DNA of 52,770 nt. Source: Purshia tridentata. Taxonomy: Eukaryota > Streptophyta > Magnoliopsida > Rosales > Rosaceae. A program made the translations under genes and the position numbers. Of the stretch, positions 9,867 to 20,880 are shown one piece after another. Location of the stretch: assembly GCA_003254885.1 (NCBI GenBank), contig QANT01006899.1, positions 1-52,770 on the forward strand, read 5' to 3'. The stretch's first letter is position 1, and each line of letters starts with the position of its first letter. The notes under the pieces are model-generated. The model did no database searches and was not told the origin of the DNA. It saw nothing but the letters and a program-made list of their open reading frames with translations.

Positions 9867-10644
9867 TGTTGGCGCTCGGATCGGCATCCGTATAGTCCAC
9901 GGGTGGATACCTGACACCTGTCCCCTGCTCATCGCATTGACCATTGACCCAAAGAATGACTTAACTCCGAGTATGTCAGGCCGAGCCGAACTCAGAGATC
10001 GGCTAGACCGAGTAGCAGTACGTTGGATCCGCCCGACTTCCAAGGTCAGTTTCGTGGGTCAGTTCGGTAGTAATTCAGGTCGGGTCGGTCTCATAAAGAT
10101 TATGTCGGCATCGACCTGCCGTACACATTCTCCAAGGGATATCCATTCAAGTGTTGAGTGCACAAAAGTCTTCTATCTGACACAGGGATGGCATGACTTG
10201 ACAGTTGCTTCGTCCCTTCACCAACCTACCATGCCTGCATTTAATGATCAAGTGGCCTAGTGGGTGAGATGAACGACACAGATGTCTCCACGTGGCCCAG
10301 TGACAACCGCCCATCTCCATGCAGGTATCTGGTATTTTGCCTATAAATAGCCCATTTCTCCCACTTTAAAGGGGATGGAAAAGAAAGAGAAAATAGACAG
10401 AAAACAAATATCATCTGGATTGATTTCAAGCCTAGCTCTTGAGATTAATCACGTGATTTCCTTACTATTTTCTAACTTACACATCGGAGGGTTCTTAGCT
10501 AACACCTCACTGGTGTAAGTTCCCACTGTTGTTCTCCATTTTCGTACAGGAATTATCAAAGATTCAAGATAGAAAGGAGCAAGACCAAGTCTACCCTTCC
10601 TCATCCACGTTGGTTCAGAAAACATCCAGTTTTTTGCATCAACA
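9867..10644 (+). repeat. Complete 3' LTR, 778 bp
   Basis: Starts TGTTGGCG and ends GCATCAACA, giving the inverted terminal TGTTG/CAACA pair. The final 117 bases match the window's first 117. It contains a clear TATA box (TATAAATA, 10342-10349) in a GCCTATAAATAGCCC context, placing transcription start near 10370. The following 270 bases are therefore the R and U5 regions. Confidence 0.93.
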
Positions 10645-11126
10645 CCTCAGCAGCAAAATTAATAATTGAGCCACACAATCAAGTTTGTCTATCATGTATT
10701 TTTCTATGGACAAATGACTTCATCTTTGATAAGCAAAACAACTATAAGATATACGTATACTCAATATATAATATGCTATAACAACAATCCATGCATTTGA
10801 AGTTAAAAGACAATTTAGTCATATATGACTACTGAGCAGCCAATAATTCATTCGAAGTAATTTAAGTAAACATCTATTTTTCTATGGACAAATCATGACT
10901 TCATCTTTGACAAACCAGAAAATATAATGCCACTTATAAATAATGCATTAAACTAGTTATCTCCCATTATATAAATCAGAGATGATAATATATTACACTG
11001 ATCAGCCATGCTATCTATAATGTATAACAGTATAAGAGGCTTAATTGCTTGTGTTTGTCGTATAGATCAATCATCTCACATATATTGTCCTACACAAGCT
11101 CATTTTGATTGTTTTTTCCTTCTCGT

Positions 11127-11460
11127 CACTATATGAAACAGGAACTGTCTTAGCAACTACACTGGACTTAATTATCAGTACCACCATAACCTGTCTTCAT
11201 TAATTACCTCTAAACTTTTTTCTGAATCAACATATGGGGTCGCTACTGTGTTCATAGGTTTCACCTTCCTGATCGATTTTAGCTTTCTTTGCTTGTGGCT
11301 TCACTTTAATATTCACACGTAATGGACGAGAAGGTGGATTCTTAATTCTTCCCAGATAATTTCTGTTCCTGCGAGCAGATATAGATTTCATTCAAAAATG
11401 TAAACCAACACTTGATTCGATCCAACCATCACAAACACCACAAACTAGTGGAGGATGGCA

Positions 11461-11509
<49 letters not shown>

Positions 11510-11566
11510 GATGTCAACCTGAAGTTAAGGTGTTTCATTAAGCTCATATGCAATGCTAGTGTCACT
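11127..11566 (-). pseudogene. Truncated NIP30-like pseudogene (last exon, intron and part of the preceding exon)
   Basis: On the minus strand 11127-11374 corresponds to the final exon of the gene at 37397-39445, and 11516-11566 to part of its sixth exon. The intervening intron includes an expanded CA tract. Relative to the active gene there are several small indels (for example in the block matching SDKSSVV and in the GMIIKV block) that break the frame, and no upstream exons are present. It cannot encode the protein. Confidence 0.8.
11462..11505 (+). repeat. (CA)22 microsatellite
   Basis: An uninterrupted dinucleotide run in the pseudogene's intron. The homologous position in the intact gene (37737-37755) has only nine and a half units. 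Confidence 0.97.
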
Positions 11567-12421
11567 TAATTTATATCAACACACCAACGAAACATTTTAT
11601 ATCTTCATTGCTTCTTCCGATAAGATATATGTATAATTAAGTACGTCTTCATCAAAACTTCGAAAGCAAAGTTAACATAAAAAATTAAACATTAACATAA
11701 AATGAAAAGAAAAGACAAAGCGAAGTTAGATGTATCACACGTACACTAGAAAACAACTGGGATGTGGTTGACAATTTAAAGTCGAGCGCTTTTACCAAAT
11801 GCATGTACAGCTTTTGGCTTCATGTGTACTATATATTAAGTATAAACACTTGGAAGCCTATGCTATTACGAATAATGAATACTTGTACTTGAAGCAAAAC
11901 CAAAAGCATAATTATAAATATGCTTGTCTCACTCAGAGCTCAACTAGTCAAGAATCAAGATCTCAATACGGTGCAATTAGTCAAGCACCTCTCATGAAAA
12001 TCTACTAAACTGTACGTTGCTGGCCGCAAGATACCCTTTTGGCTTGCCTTGGTAACATTATGGAGCTTTCCAAATTATCCCTTTCTTATAATTATATAAG
12101 TTGAATCTTTGGAGTATTAAGTTTTGTTTCTTTTGTTTTCTAACGGCTATTTCAACCAATCCATTTCTAGGGGATGCCAGGACAATGCTCAGCAGTTTCT
12201 TATAACGTCAGGCCAACTTGTAGATTCAGAATTAGTCATATCATTTTTAAGCTATCTTTTAAATTACCCTCTCTTTTTTTTTTCCTTGGATCCCCTTGTA
12301 TGCTCCTCACTCAACTTAGCCGGCTTGGCTTATAAGTAGTTGATTCTGCAGGTGCAAATTGATATATATTGCTCCGAAATAGAGCAGCTAAATATTGAAG
12401 CAAATTCTTGGAGTTGGTAAT
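11567..12421 (+). promoter_or_regulatory. Intergenic region and likely promoter of the ABCB gene
   Basis: AT-rich, with no coding gene recognised. A TATA-like element, TATAAG, at 12331-12336 in a GCTTATAAGTAG context lies about 90 bases before the ATG and would place transcription start near 12360. No in-frame ATG precedes the chosen start in this leader. Confidence 0.4.
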
Positions 12422-12888
12422 ATGGCAGTGGAGAATGGTGATAAGGATGAGCATGAGGCCATCAAATTAAAAAACACAGTAGAAGAAGAGAGAAGTAGCT
12501 CTGGCACAAATGGAGATAAAAAAGGCTCAGACAAGAGCAATGGCAACCAGAAAAATGAAAAAGTTCCATTTTTCATGCTATTCTCATTTGCAGATAAGAC
12601 TGATATTTTCTTGATGCTATTCGGCACAATTGGTGCCATTGGGAATGGTTCATGTATGCCCCTTATGGCAATATTGTTTGGGGAGATGATCGATTCTTTT
12701 GGAGCTAATCAAAACAATGCAGATATAGTTGATGTTGTTTTCAAGGTAAGTTACACTGCAAAAGCTCACTTTTAATTTTTATCATTGGAAAAAATTCCAG
12801 TTGAACATTCAGTTACATTATGAACTACTTTATGAGGAGGTGAAACCTTTGAATTCTACATAGTCCCAGTGATTTCAGGAGCTCTTGT

Positions 12889-12925
<37 letters not shown>

Positions 12926-15900
12926 NTGATTTCAGGAGCTCTTGTGTTCTTTTTTTTTTTTTTTTTTTATACTTTCCTTTTTTAAGATTCTGTTATTTTT
13001 AGGAGATTAATTAGATAATTAATAACATATTCTTCATCTATTGATTTGATAAATTGTTAATGTGGAGATGTTGTTAATCACTTGCCTTGCAAAATATTAG
13101 GTCTCTCTAAAATTTGTCTATTTGGCTGTGGGGGCAGCTGCGGCAGCATTTCTCCGTAAGTACATCTCATATCCATAATTACAATAAATTTTAATGCACA
13201 GAGAAATTCTTTAACATATCAGCATTTGAACTGATAAAACTGTGTTTCTTGTTCATCAGAGGTCTCTTGCTGGATGGTCACAGGGGAAAGACAAGCTGCA
13301 AGGATAAGGGGTTTGTATTTGAAAACAATTTTGAGACAAGATGTCTCTTTCTTTGATATGGAAACAAGCACTGGAGAGGTTGTTGGGAGAATGTCTGGTG
13401 ACACTGTTCTCATACAAGATGCCATGGGTGAAAAGGTACTATTATTACATCAAAATTCACACCAGGAAGAATATTCACCTTGAAATTTGTTCCTTTGATC
13501 TGTTTATGGAGTATATTCGTGTTCCTTTTCATGCAGGTTGGAAAATTTACGCAACTGCTTACAACATTCATTGGAGGGTTTATAATAGCATTCATCAAAG
13601 GGTGGCTTCTTACTCTTGTCATGTTATCCTCTATTCCTCTGCTTGCTGCAGCTGGTGCAACTATGTCCATGTTTACATCCAAGATGGCGTCCCGCGGACA
13701 ATCTGCTTATGCAAAAGCAGCAAATGTAGTTGAGGAGAAAATTGGCTCCATTAGAACCGTATGTTCACATTTTTCTTGGAATTATTGGAATAATTGCTGC
13801 TTATTTGACCAAGAGTATGATGTCCATCATTTGGTTCCTATCTAGGTTGCATCGTTTACTGGCGAGAAGCAAGCCATAACAAGTTACAACAAATATCTTT
13901 CAGATGCTTACAAATCATGTGTTCATGAAGGTTCAGCTGCTGGGTTAGGTCTTGGCTTGGTTATGTTAGTTGTGTTCTGCTCTTTTTCCGTGGCTATATG
14001 GTATGGTTCAAGAATGATAAGGGAAGAGGCATATACTGGGGGTGAAGTTATGAATGTGATTATTGCTGTGTTAACTGGATCCCTGTAAGGTGCACCTTTA
14101 AGTTTGATGATTTGCTTCCCTCCTTTTGGTTATTTTTAACTTATATCTTGCTTTTTGTAACCATATGGATGAATCAGATCTCTAGGGCAGACATCACCGT
14201 GCATGAGTGCATTTGCTGCTGGTCAAGCTGCAGCTTTTAAGATGTTTGAGACTATCAGTAGAAAGCCAGAGATTGATGCTTATGACGAAAAGGGAAAGAT
14301 ATTGGATGACATTCAAGGAGATATAGAGTTGAGAGATGTTTATTTCAGTTATCCAGCCAGACCGGAAGAGCAAATATTTGATGGATTCTCTCTTTATATT
14401 CCTAGTGGCACAACTACAGCTTTGGTAGGACAAAGTGGAAGTGGGAAGTCAACAGTCATCAGTCTGATAGAGAGATTTTACGATCCACAAGCTGGTGAAG
14501 TTTTGATAGATGGCATAAACCTAAAGGAATTTCAGCTAAAATGGATTCGGAGTAAAATTGGTCTTGTCAGCCAGGAACCTGTACTGTTTACATCCAGCAT
14601 TAAGGACAATATTGCCTATGGAAAGGATGGTGCTACCATTGAAGAGATAAAAGAAGCAGCTGAACTCGCAAATGCCTCTAAATTTATTGATAAATTGCCT
14701 CAGGTGCTAATTAAGTACTCGTTCATTCTGATTGCACTTTTGTTATTATCTGCGTGATCCTAAGAATATTAGTTCACTTTTTTTGTGTTCAGGGGGTTGA
14801 CACCATGGTTGGGGAGCATGGAACTCAGCTGTCTGGTGGGCAAAAGCAGAGAATTGCTATAGCAAGAGCAATATTGAAAGATCCACGAATTTTACTTCTC
14901 GATGAAGCTACAAGTGCACTTGATACAGAATCTGAGAGGGTAGTTCAAGAAGCATTGGATAGGATTATGGTCAACCGAACAACTGTTATTGTTGCTCATC
15001 GTTTGAGCACAGTGAGGAATGCAGATATGATTGTTGTCATTCATAATGGAAAGATGGTTGAAAAAGGTATATATTCTACCTAATAATTTTACAGCACATT
15101 CTCTTTGTTCTTGCACATGGAGATACAGAAAGCATTTGTGTTCCCACCCATTGGTTAGAGATGTTGCAGCCTAATTACTAATTCTCTTATAATTTTTGCA
15201 CATAAACTCTGATTATTGTACTTCTTTCTCTTAAGTCCAGAAATTTGGAGTACTCCTGTCATTTTGTCACTTATATAGATAGGCATATCAGCTAACAATA
15301 TGTTGTCAATTTAATCAGGTCCACACTTGGATTTACTCAAGGATCCTGAAGGGGCTTACTCTCAGCTTATACGCTTGCAAGAAGAAAACAATGAATCAAA
15401 ACAAACAGCAGTAGATAAAAAAAATTCTGAATTATCTAGGCAGTTCAGTCCAAGATTGTCTATAGCACAATCCTCAAGTCCGAATTCTTCTGTAGGACTT
15501 GGTGTCCATGATACATTGGCAGAAGCAGAAGGCCCTGAAAAAGCACCCCGCCCACCTCCAGAGGTCTCACTCCGCCGCCTTGCTACCCTCAACAAGCCCG
15601 AGATTCCAGTGCTTATTATTGGAACTGTGGCTGCAATTATCAATGGTGCTATACTTCCAATTTTTGGTGTGCTGCTTTCCAGGGTCATAAACACTTTCTA
15701 TAAATCTCCTCATGAACAAAAGAAAGAATCAGAGTTTTGGGCAATAATATTTATGATCCTTGGTCTGGTATCATTTATGGCGGTCCCAGCACGAGGGTAC
15801 TTATTTTCTGTTGCCGGGAGTAAGTTAATTCAACGTATCAGATTGATGTGTTTTGAGAAAGTGGTTCACATGGAAGTTGGGTGGTTTGATGAGCCTGAGA

Positions 15901-18748
15901 ACTCAAGTGGTGCAATTGGCGCGAGGCTCTCAGCAGATGCAGCAACAGTTCGGGCTCTAGTTGGAGACGCACTAGCTCAGATGGTTCAAAACATTGCGGC
16001 TGCAGTTGCAGGTTTGGTCATTGCTTTTGTTGCATGTTGGCAGCTGGCGTTTATTATCCTCGGTTTGTTTCCTTTGCTCGGAATTAATGGATATTTTCAA
16101 ATGAAGTTCATGAAAGGATTCAGCGCAGATGCAAAGGTATGATTATCAATGTCTACATTTTCATAACTTGTAATTTCTTCTAATTTTTTATCAAGATATC
16201 TAATAAACGGCACGCTGCAGAGGATGTATGAGGACGCAAGCCAAGTAGCTAATGATGCAGTTGGGAGCATATCAATGTCTACATTTTCATAACTTGTAAT
16301 TTCTTCGAATTTTTAATCAAGATATCTAATTAAATTGGCTGCAGATGATGTATGAGGAAGCAAGCCAAGTAGCTAATGATGCAGTTGGGAGCATAAGAAC
16401 AGTTGCTTCTTTCTGTGCTGAAGAGAAGGTAATGGAACTATACAGAAAGAAATGTGAAGGTCCTATGGAGACCGGGATAAGACAAGCCTTGATCAGTGGA
16501 ATAGGATTCGGGGTATCTTTCTTCTTTCTGTTTTGTGTCTACGCAACCAGTTTCTATGCAGGAGCTAAACTCGTTGTGGATGGCAAAACAACATTTGCAG
16601 ACGTTTTCCAAGTAATTATTCCCTCCATATCTATCATTTTTAATCAAAAAGTTTTGAAACCATACAGAAGAAATCTAAGTTATATAATGTGTATTTGGCT
16701 TGCAGGTTTTCTTTGGTTTGACCATGGCAGCTACTGGAATTTCTCAATCCAGCTCCTTGGGTCCTGATTCTAGTAATGCCAAGTCTGCTGCTGCTTCCAT
16801 ATTTGCAATAATAGACCGGAAGTCGAAGATAGACCCAAGTGACGAGTCTGGTGTGAAACTGGATGATGTGAAGGGAGAGATTGAGCTTCGAAATGTAAGC
16901 TTTAAGTATCCATCCAGGCCAGATGTACAGATTTTTCAAGACCTCAGTTTATCTATTCATTCTGGCAAGGTAAATGTCTTATAATTGAAGGCTTATTTGC
17001 ATTTTTATTCCTTGAAACTATAGTTTCGTAAATTGAGAGAATAAACTTTTAAAAAGTAAAGTGAGATGAAACTATAGTTTCAAGCGGTAAATATGCAAAT
17101 AAGCCTTAATTGAATTGGGTTTTTCTTCGTTTATTATTTTAATTTAATGACATGATGATAGAGTTTAAATCAGTTTAATATTTTGGTTGTGTTGTGAATC
17201 TCTTTTTGCAGACAGTTGCTCTGGTTGGAGAAAGTGGGAGTGGAAAATCCACTGTGGTTGCTTTGTTGCAGAGATTTTATGATCCGGATTCAGGTCATAT
17301 AACACTTGATGGAGTTGAACTTGAAAAGTACCAATTAAAATGGTTGAGGCTGCAGATGGGCCTTGTTAGCCAAGAACCTGTTTTATTTAACGACACCATT
17401 CGTGCAAACATTGCATATGGAAAGGACGGAAATGCAACTGAGGCAGAGATCATAGCCGCATCAGAGTTAGCTAATGCCCACAAGTTCATTAGTAGCTTAC
17501 ATCAGGTTAGTACAATTCCATGTAATTTTGTTAATAATATAAAGGTAATAATCTTTTATCAGTTATTTAGCATGTTACGTTATCAAACTTTCAATTAAGA
17601 CTACATAGTTAGACATCATTCCTGTTGAAATTTTCACCATAACAGATACCATAGTGAAAAACATAGATAGAAATTATTTCATAAGTGAAGAAATAGAGAG
17701 ATAAGGGATGAAAGAGCTGCAAGATTACAGCTTCTATTCTTTGTATATCATTAGAGGAGGTTGCAAGGTTACAAACCTTCCTAGTTGATCTCACACACAA
17801 ACTTGATATTTATATCAAGTTCATAAAGTGCTTTTACATCAAAATATCTAGAGGAGGCGACCTCAGCCAATTACATGAGCTTGAGTGTCAAACCTTCCTA
17901 CCTTAAAAGTCTAAGCATATTTTTAAGGTAATGATTTAGCCACCTATGTGTCAGCATGTTGATCTTACCATAATACTTAGTAACTAAGTAAAAGCAAACA
18001 TTTAATATGGACAAAAAGATGTTAAACTTTTTGTCTTTAGTTGACTTCAATCAATTAGACATTAATTTCAACAATTCCAACTACGCAATGGGTTGTTTCG
18101 AGTCTGGTAACATAACATGTCACACTGTCTAGCAGGGATATGATACCATAGTTGGAGAGCGAGGAGTCCAATTGTCCGGGGGGCAGAAGCAACGTGTAGC
18201 CATTGCACGTGCTATAATCAAGAGTCCCAAGATACTGCTGTTAGTAAAAGCAAACATTTAATATGGACAAAAAGATGTCAAACTTTTTGTCTTTAGTTGA
18301 CTTCAATCAATTAGACATTAATTTTAACAATTCCAACTACGCAATGAGTTGTTTCGAGTCTGGTAACATAACATGTCACACTGTCTAACAGGGATATGAT
18401 ACCATAGTTGGAGAACGAGGAGTCCAATTGTCCGGGGGGCAGAAGCAACGCATTGCTGTTGCGCGCGCTATAATCAAGAGCCCGAAGATACTGCTGCTGG
18501 ATGAAGCGACGAGTGCACTTGATGCTGAATCAGAGAGAGTGGTTCAAGATGCATTAGACAAAGTGATGGTGAACCGGACCACAGTGGTGGTGGCTCATCG
18601 GTTGTCTACAATCAAGAATGCTGATGTTATCGCAGTGGTTAAGAATGGAGTTATCGTAGAGAAAGGCAGGCATGAGACTTTGATTAATATCACAGATGGA
18701 TTTTATGCATCCTTAGTTTCCCTTCACATGAGTGCTACAACTGCATGA
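12422..18748 (+). CDS. ABC transporter B family full transporter (P-glycoprotein/MDR type)
   Basis: Twelve exons: 12422-12745, 13101-13155, 13260-13435, 13537-13758, 13846-14084, 14178-14703, 14793-15066, 15319-16136, 16345-16611, 16706-16969, 17212-17505 and 18392-18748. They sum to 1,271 codons plus stop, with GT-AG borders and agreeing phases. Layout is TMD1-NBD1-linker-TMD2-NBD2. NBD1 has Walker [10 protein letters not shown], signature LSGGQKQR and Walker [12 protein letters not shown]2 has [17 protein letters not shown] and ILLLDEAT; each has an AHRLST H-loop. Both ATP sites look catalytically complete. The sequence is of the ABCB4/11/21 type, whose characterised Arabidopsis members are plasma-membrane auxin or xenobiotic transporters; the substrate here is unknown. 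Exons 9 and 12 are preceded by truncated tandem copies of themselves, and intron 10 contains a MITE. Length is normal for the family (about 1,250-1,300). Confidence 0.93.
12870..12972 (+). other. Disturbed poly-T tract with an N in ABCB intron 1
   Basis: Two copies of a 22-base motif starting GATTTCAGGAGCTC (about 12870 and 12928) flank a run of more than 30 T and a single N at 12926; another T run follows the second copy. This looks like an assembly join across a homopolymer. It does not touch an exon. Confidence 0.7.
16145..16394 (+). repeat. Tandem duplication spanning the intron 8 to exon 9 border
   Basis: Unit 1 (16145-16270) and unit 2 (16271-16394) both begin ATCAATGTCTACATTTTC and end GGGAGCAT. 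Each holds the end of intron 8, a CTGCAG acceptor and the first 50 bases of exon 9. Only unit 2 runs on into the complete exon. Using the first acceptor (exon from 16221) would read through 22 codons into TAA, so it is a decoy exon. Confidence 0.9.
16988..17108 (+). mobile_element. Short foldback MITE in ABCB intron 10
   Basis: The ends AAGGCTTATTTGCAT and ATGCAAATAAGCCTT are exact inverted repeats, and the inner arms both carry GAAACTATAGTTTC. The 121-bp element is flanked on both sides by AATTG, a likely target-site duplication. It lies wholly within the intron. Family not recognised. Confidence 0.8.
17987..18498 (+). repeat. 256-bp tandem duplication covering the intron 11 to exon 12 border
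   Basis: Unit 1 (17987-18242) and unit 2 (18243-18498) both start AGTAAAAGCAAACATTTAAT and end at the Walker B codons CTGCTG. Each contains an acceptor and the first 107 bases of exon 12. Only unit 2 continues into the full exon. Splicing to the first acceptor (exon from 18136) would give the LSGGQKQR signature, then ILLL, then a few foreign codons and TAA. The intronic parts differ at only a few bases, but one short exon patch differs heavily (see findings). Confidence 0.92.
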
Positions 18749-19484
18749 ACTTCGTATTAAATTCTTCTATTATGTATTCATTTTTGTTGTTCTAATTAAT
18801 GTATAGTGTATCCTCTAGTGGGTGAATATATAGAAGTAGAACTGCTATTTGATAGTTCATAGCAGATAGCAGATGGCAGAAGGTTTTTATTTTGTCTTGG
18901 GAGTGACTTTGTTTCAATGCAAATATAATGCCTCAATTTTTCAAAGATTTCGATTCTTCTTCTTCTTCTTCTTCTTCCTTTTTTTTTTTTTTGGTGAATC
19001 AAAATATTTCAATTTTGAAACCTAGGGCCGGTTTGAAATTTAGGGAATTCATTGAGAGTAGAGGTGCACAACTAGCCAGATCAGCCTGAGTCCAACACAT
19101 GCCAGTTAAATCGGCCAAGTATGGGCCGGACCAAGCCAATATTTTTTATCCCGTTAGGCGAGCTCGGCATGAGCCCAATAACCTGTCAACCAACTAATCT
19201 CAACTTGTGTTTGTGTTTATTTGTCTATTTTAAATATTTATTCTATATTGCTAAATATATGAAAAAAATAAATTATATTTCATATATTTTATTCGTAGTA
19301 ATTTATTTAAATTCCTAAACCGTCAAAAAAAATTCTTAAATTGAAATTCTCACTTTTAAATTTTATATCAAAACAATGAGAATTTACATGTCAAATACAT
19401 AGACTTTAAAAGCATAGATTTGAAATCTAAATCTAAATACAAGAATTCAAACGGATCTTTATGTTGTTCATTAATGTGGTAATG
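18749..19484 (+). other. ABCB 3' flank with a TTC microsatellite and a possible MITE
   Basis: The 3' untranslated region is probably within the first 200 bases; an AATAAT-like signal is not clear. A (TTC)n run at 18954-18979 runs into poly-T. Bases about 19024-19462 start GGGCCGGTTTGAAATT and end AATTCAAACGGATC, weak inverted ends typical of hAT-like or Tourist-like MITEs, but I saw no convincing target duplication. No gene seen. Confidence 0.4.
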
Positions 19485-20639
19485 TTGGACCAAGGAATGT
19501 AATTTCGATTTCGTTGAAAATTTCTATGGAAATTTCGACCCAATTTTGATTTTGCTAAGGTTTAGACAAAAACGATGGAAATTGCTATCAAACAACGGAA
19601 TTTTTGAATGAAACTTTACCATATGCTATTTAACATATTATCTATTATATTTAAAAAAAAAATTTAAGGAACCAAACCATATTATAGGTTTTATATGATA
19701 TAAGATGAATATAATGCATGCTGAAAATAAATTCTGTTAAAAGAAGGTGATATAAGGTGAATCACACTAAACCTTATATATTTTATAATCTATATTATAT
19801 ATTCTTTAGGATATAATCAAGGAATGTAATATCGATTTCGACGGAAATTTCGATCGAATTTCGATTTCGCTAAGGTTTAGACAAAAACGACGGAAATTAC
19901 TATTAAATGACGGAAATTTTGAATGAAACTTTATTATATGCTTATTTAACATATTATCTACTATATTTATGAAAAAACATTAAAGGAACCAAACTATTAT
20001 AAGTTTCATGTGATGTAAAGTGAATATAATGCGCATTGAATGCAAATACTAGTTTTAAATAAAATTAGTAAAATAAATCAATGAAAATTAGTATGGTCTT
20101 TATACTCTATAATCTATACACTAAACCCTATATATTTTATAATCTATAATTTATATTATTAGGATATAAATTATAATATAGGATATTAGGGTTTAGGCCC
20201 TTTAAGGTATTTTTGATTATTTTTTATATAAAAATGTATTATAATTTAGAGTTTAAAAATAACTAAATAAAATCCCAAAAGTAAAGCAAGTCAAAAGATT
20301 AACAAAACCCCAAATCTTTTTTTTTTCAAGGAATAATTAGAAATAGGTCCATTATCCAAAGGCCCAAATCTAATTAACTCTAATCTAAACCTTTTTTCTT
20401 TACTTTTTTCTCTTTCCTTCATTCATTCCATGTACCTTTGTCTTCTTCTCTTTTGTTTTTCCCTTTTCTTCCTTCCTTTTCGGTACCTTTCCTCCAGGCT
20501 CCACCTGCTACCTCATTTATTTCTTCTCTTTGTTTTTTCCTCTTTTTCCTTTCCTTCTTTCTTCCCACTTTCCTTTCCCTTACTTCCCTTCTCCTTTCTC
20601 TTCGCAGCGTTCCAAGCTTCCCCACAAGCAGGTAGCAGG

Positions 20640-20880
20640 CTGCCTCTCTCCATTTTTTTTTCTTTTTCTTCCTTTCTTCCCCAGATCCCCCCTCTCCTGA
20701 GGTTGCCTCTCTCCATTTTTTTTCTTTTTCTTCCTTTCTTCCTCAGATCTGCCTCTCTCCATTTTTTTTTCTTTTTCTTCCTTTCTTCTCCAGATCTGCC
20801 TCTCTCCATTTCTTTTTTCTTTTTCCTGCTTTTTTCTCCAGATCCGCCTCTCTCCATTTTTTTTCTTTTTCTTCCAGATT
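20640..20880 (+). repeat. Pyrimidine-rich minisatellite, about 47-bp unit, five copies
   Basis: Each unit begins TGCCTCTCTCCATTTTTTT (the last begins CGCC), continues with a T/C run and ends in CCAGATC or a close variant. Unit starts are near 20640, 20704, 20750, 20797 and 20844. The unit ends look like strong 3' splice sites, a polypyrimidine tract then CAG. It lies inside the inverted-repeat element. Confidence 0.85.

Larger units (their letters stand above)
1..10644 (+). mobile_element. Ty3/gypsy LTR retrotransposon, Tat lineage, 5' end cut by the window
   Basis: The element runs from the last 117 bases of its 5' LTR to the end of a complete 3' LTR (9867-10644). Order on the plus strand is LTR, primer-binding site, gag, protease, reverse transcriptase, RNase H, a second archaeal-type RNase H, integrase, then about 3.8 kb of extra sequence before the 3' LTR. 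The second RNase H and the long 3' spacer with an opposite-strand gene are hallmarks of the plant Tat lineage. Coding capacity is lost: a TGA follows gag, a frame change lies between protease and RT, and two TAG codons interrupt integrase. The two LTR ends differ at 6 of 117 aligned bases with no gap, so the insertion is not recent. The 5' target-site flank lies outside the window; bases after the 3' LTR read CCTCA. Confidence 0.93.
10645..11566 (-). repeat. Duplicated segment homologous to 36628-37836
   Basis: From the base after the LTR, this stretch aligns in order with the sequence downstream of and inside the NIP30-like gene 26 kb away. Shared landmarks are GCAGCAAAATTAAT (10650 and 36631), GTTAAAAGA.AATTT.GTCATAT, CAGAGATGA.AA.ATATTACACTGA, and then the last two exons and the intron between them. 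The farther copy holds about 215 extra bases near 36865-37080. Homology starting at the LTR boundary implies that the retrotransposon inserted into this duplicate or at its edge. Confidence 0.82.
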
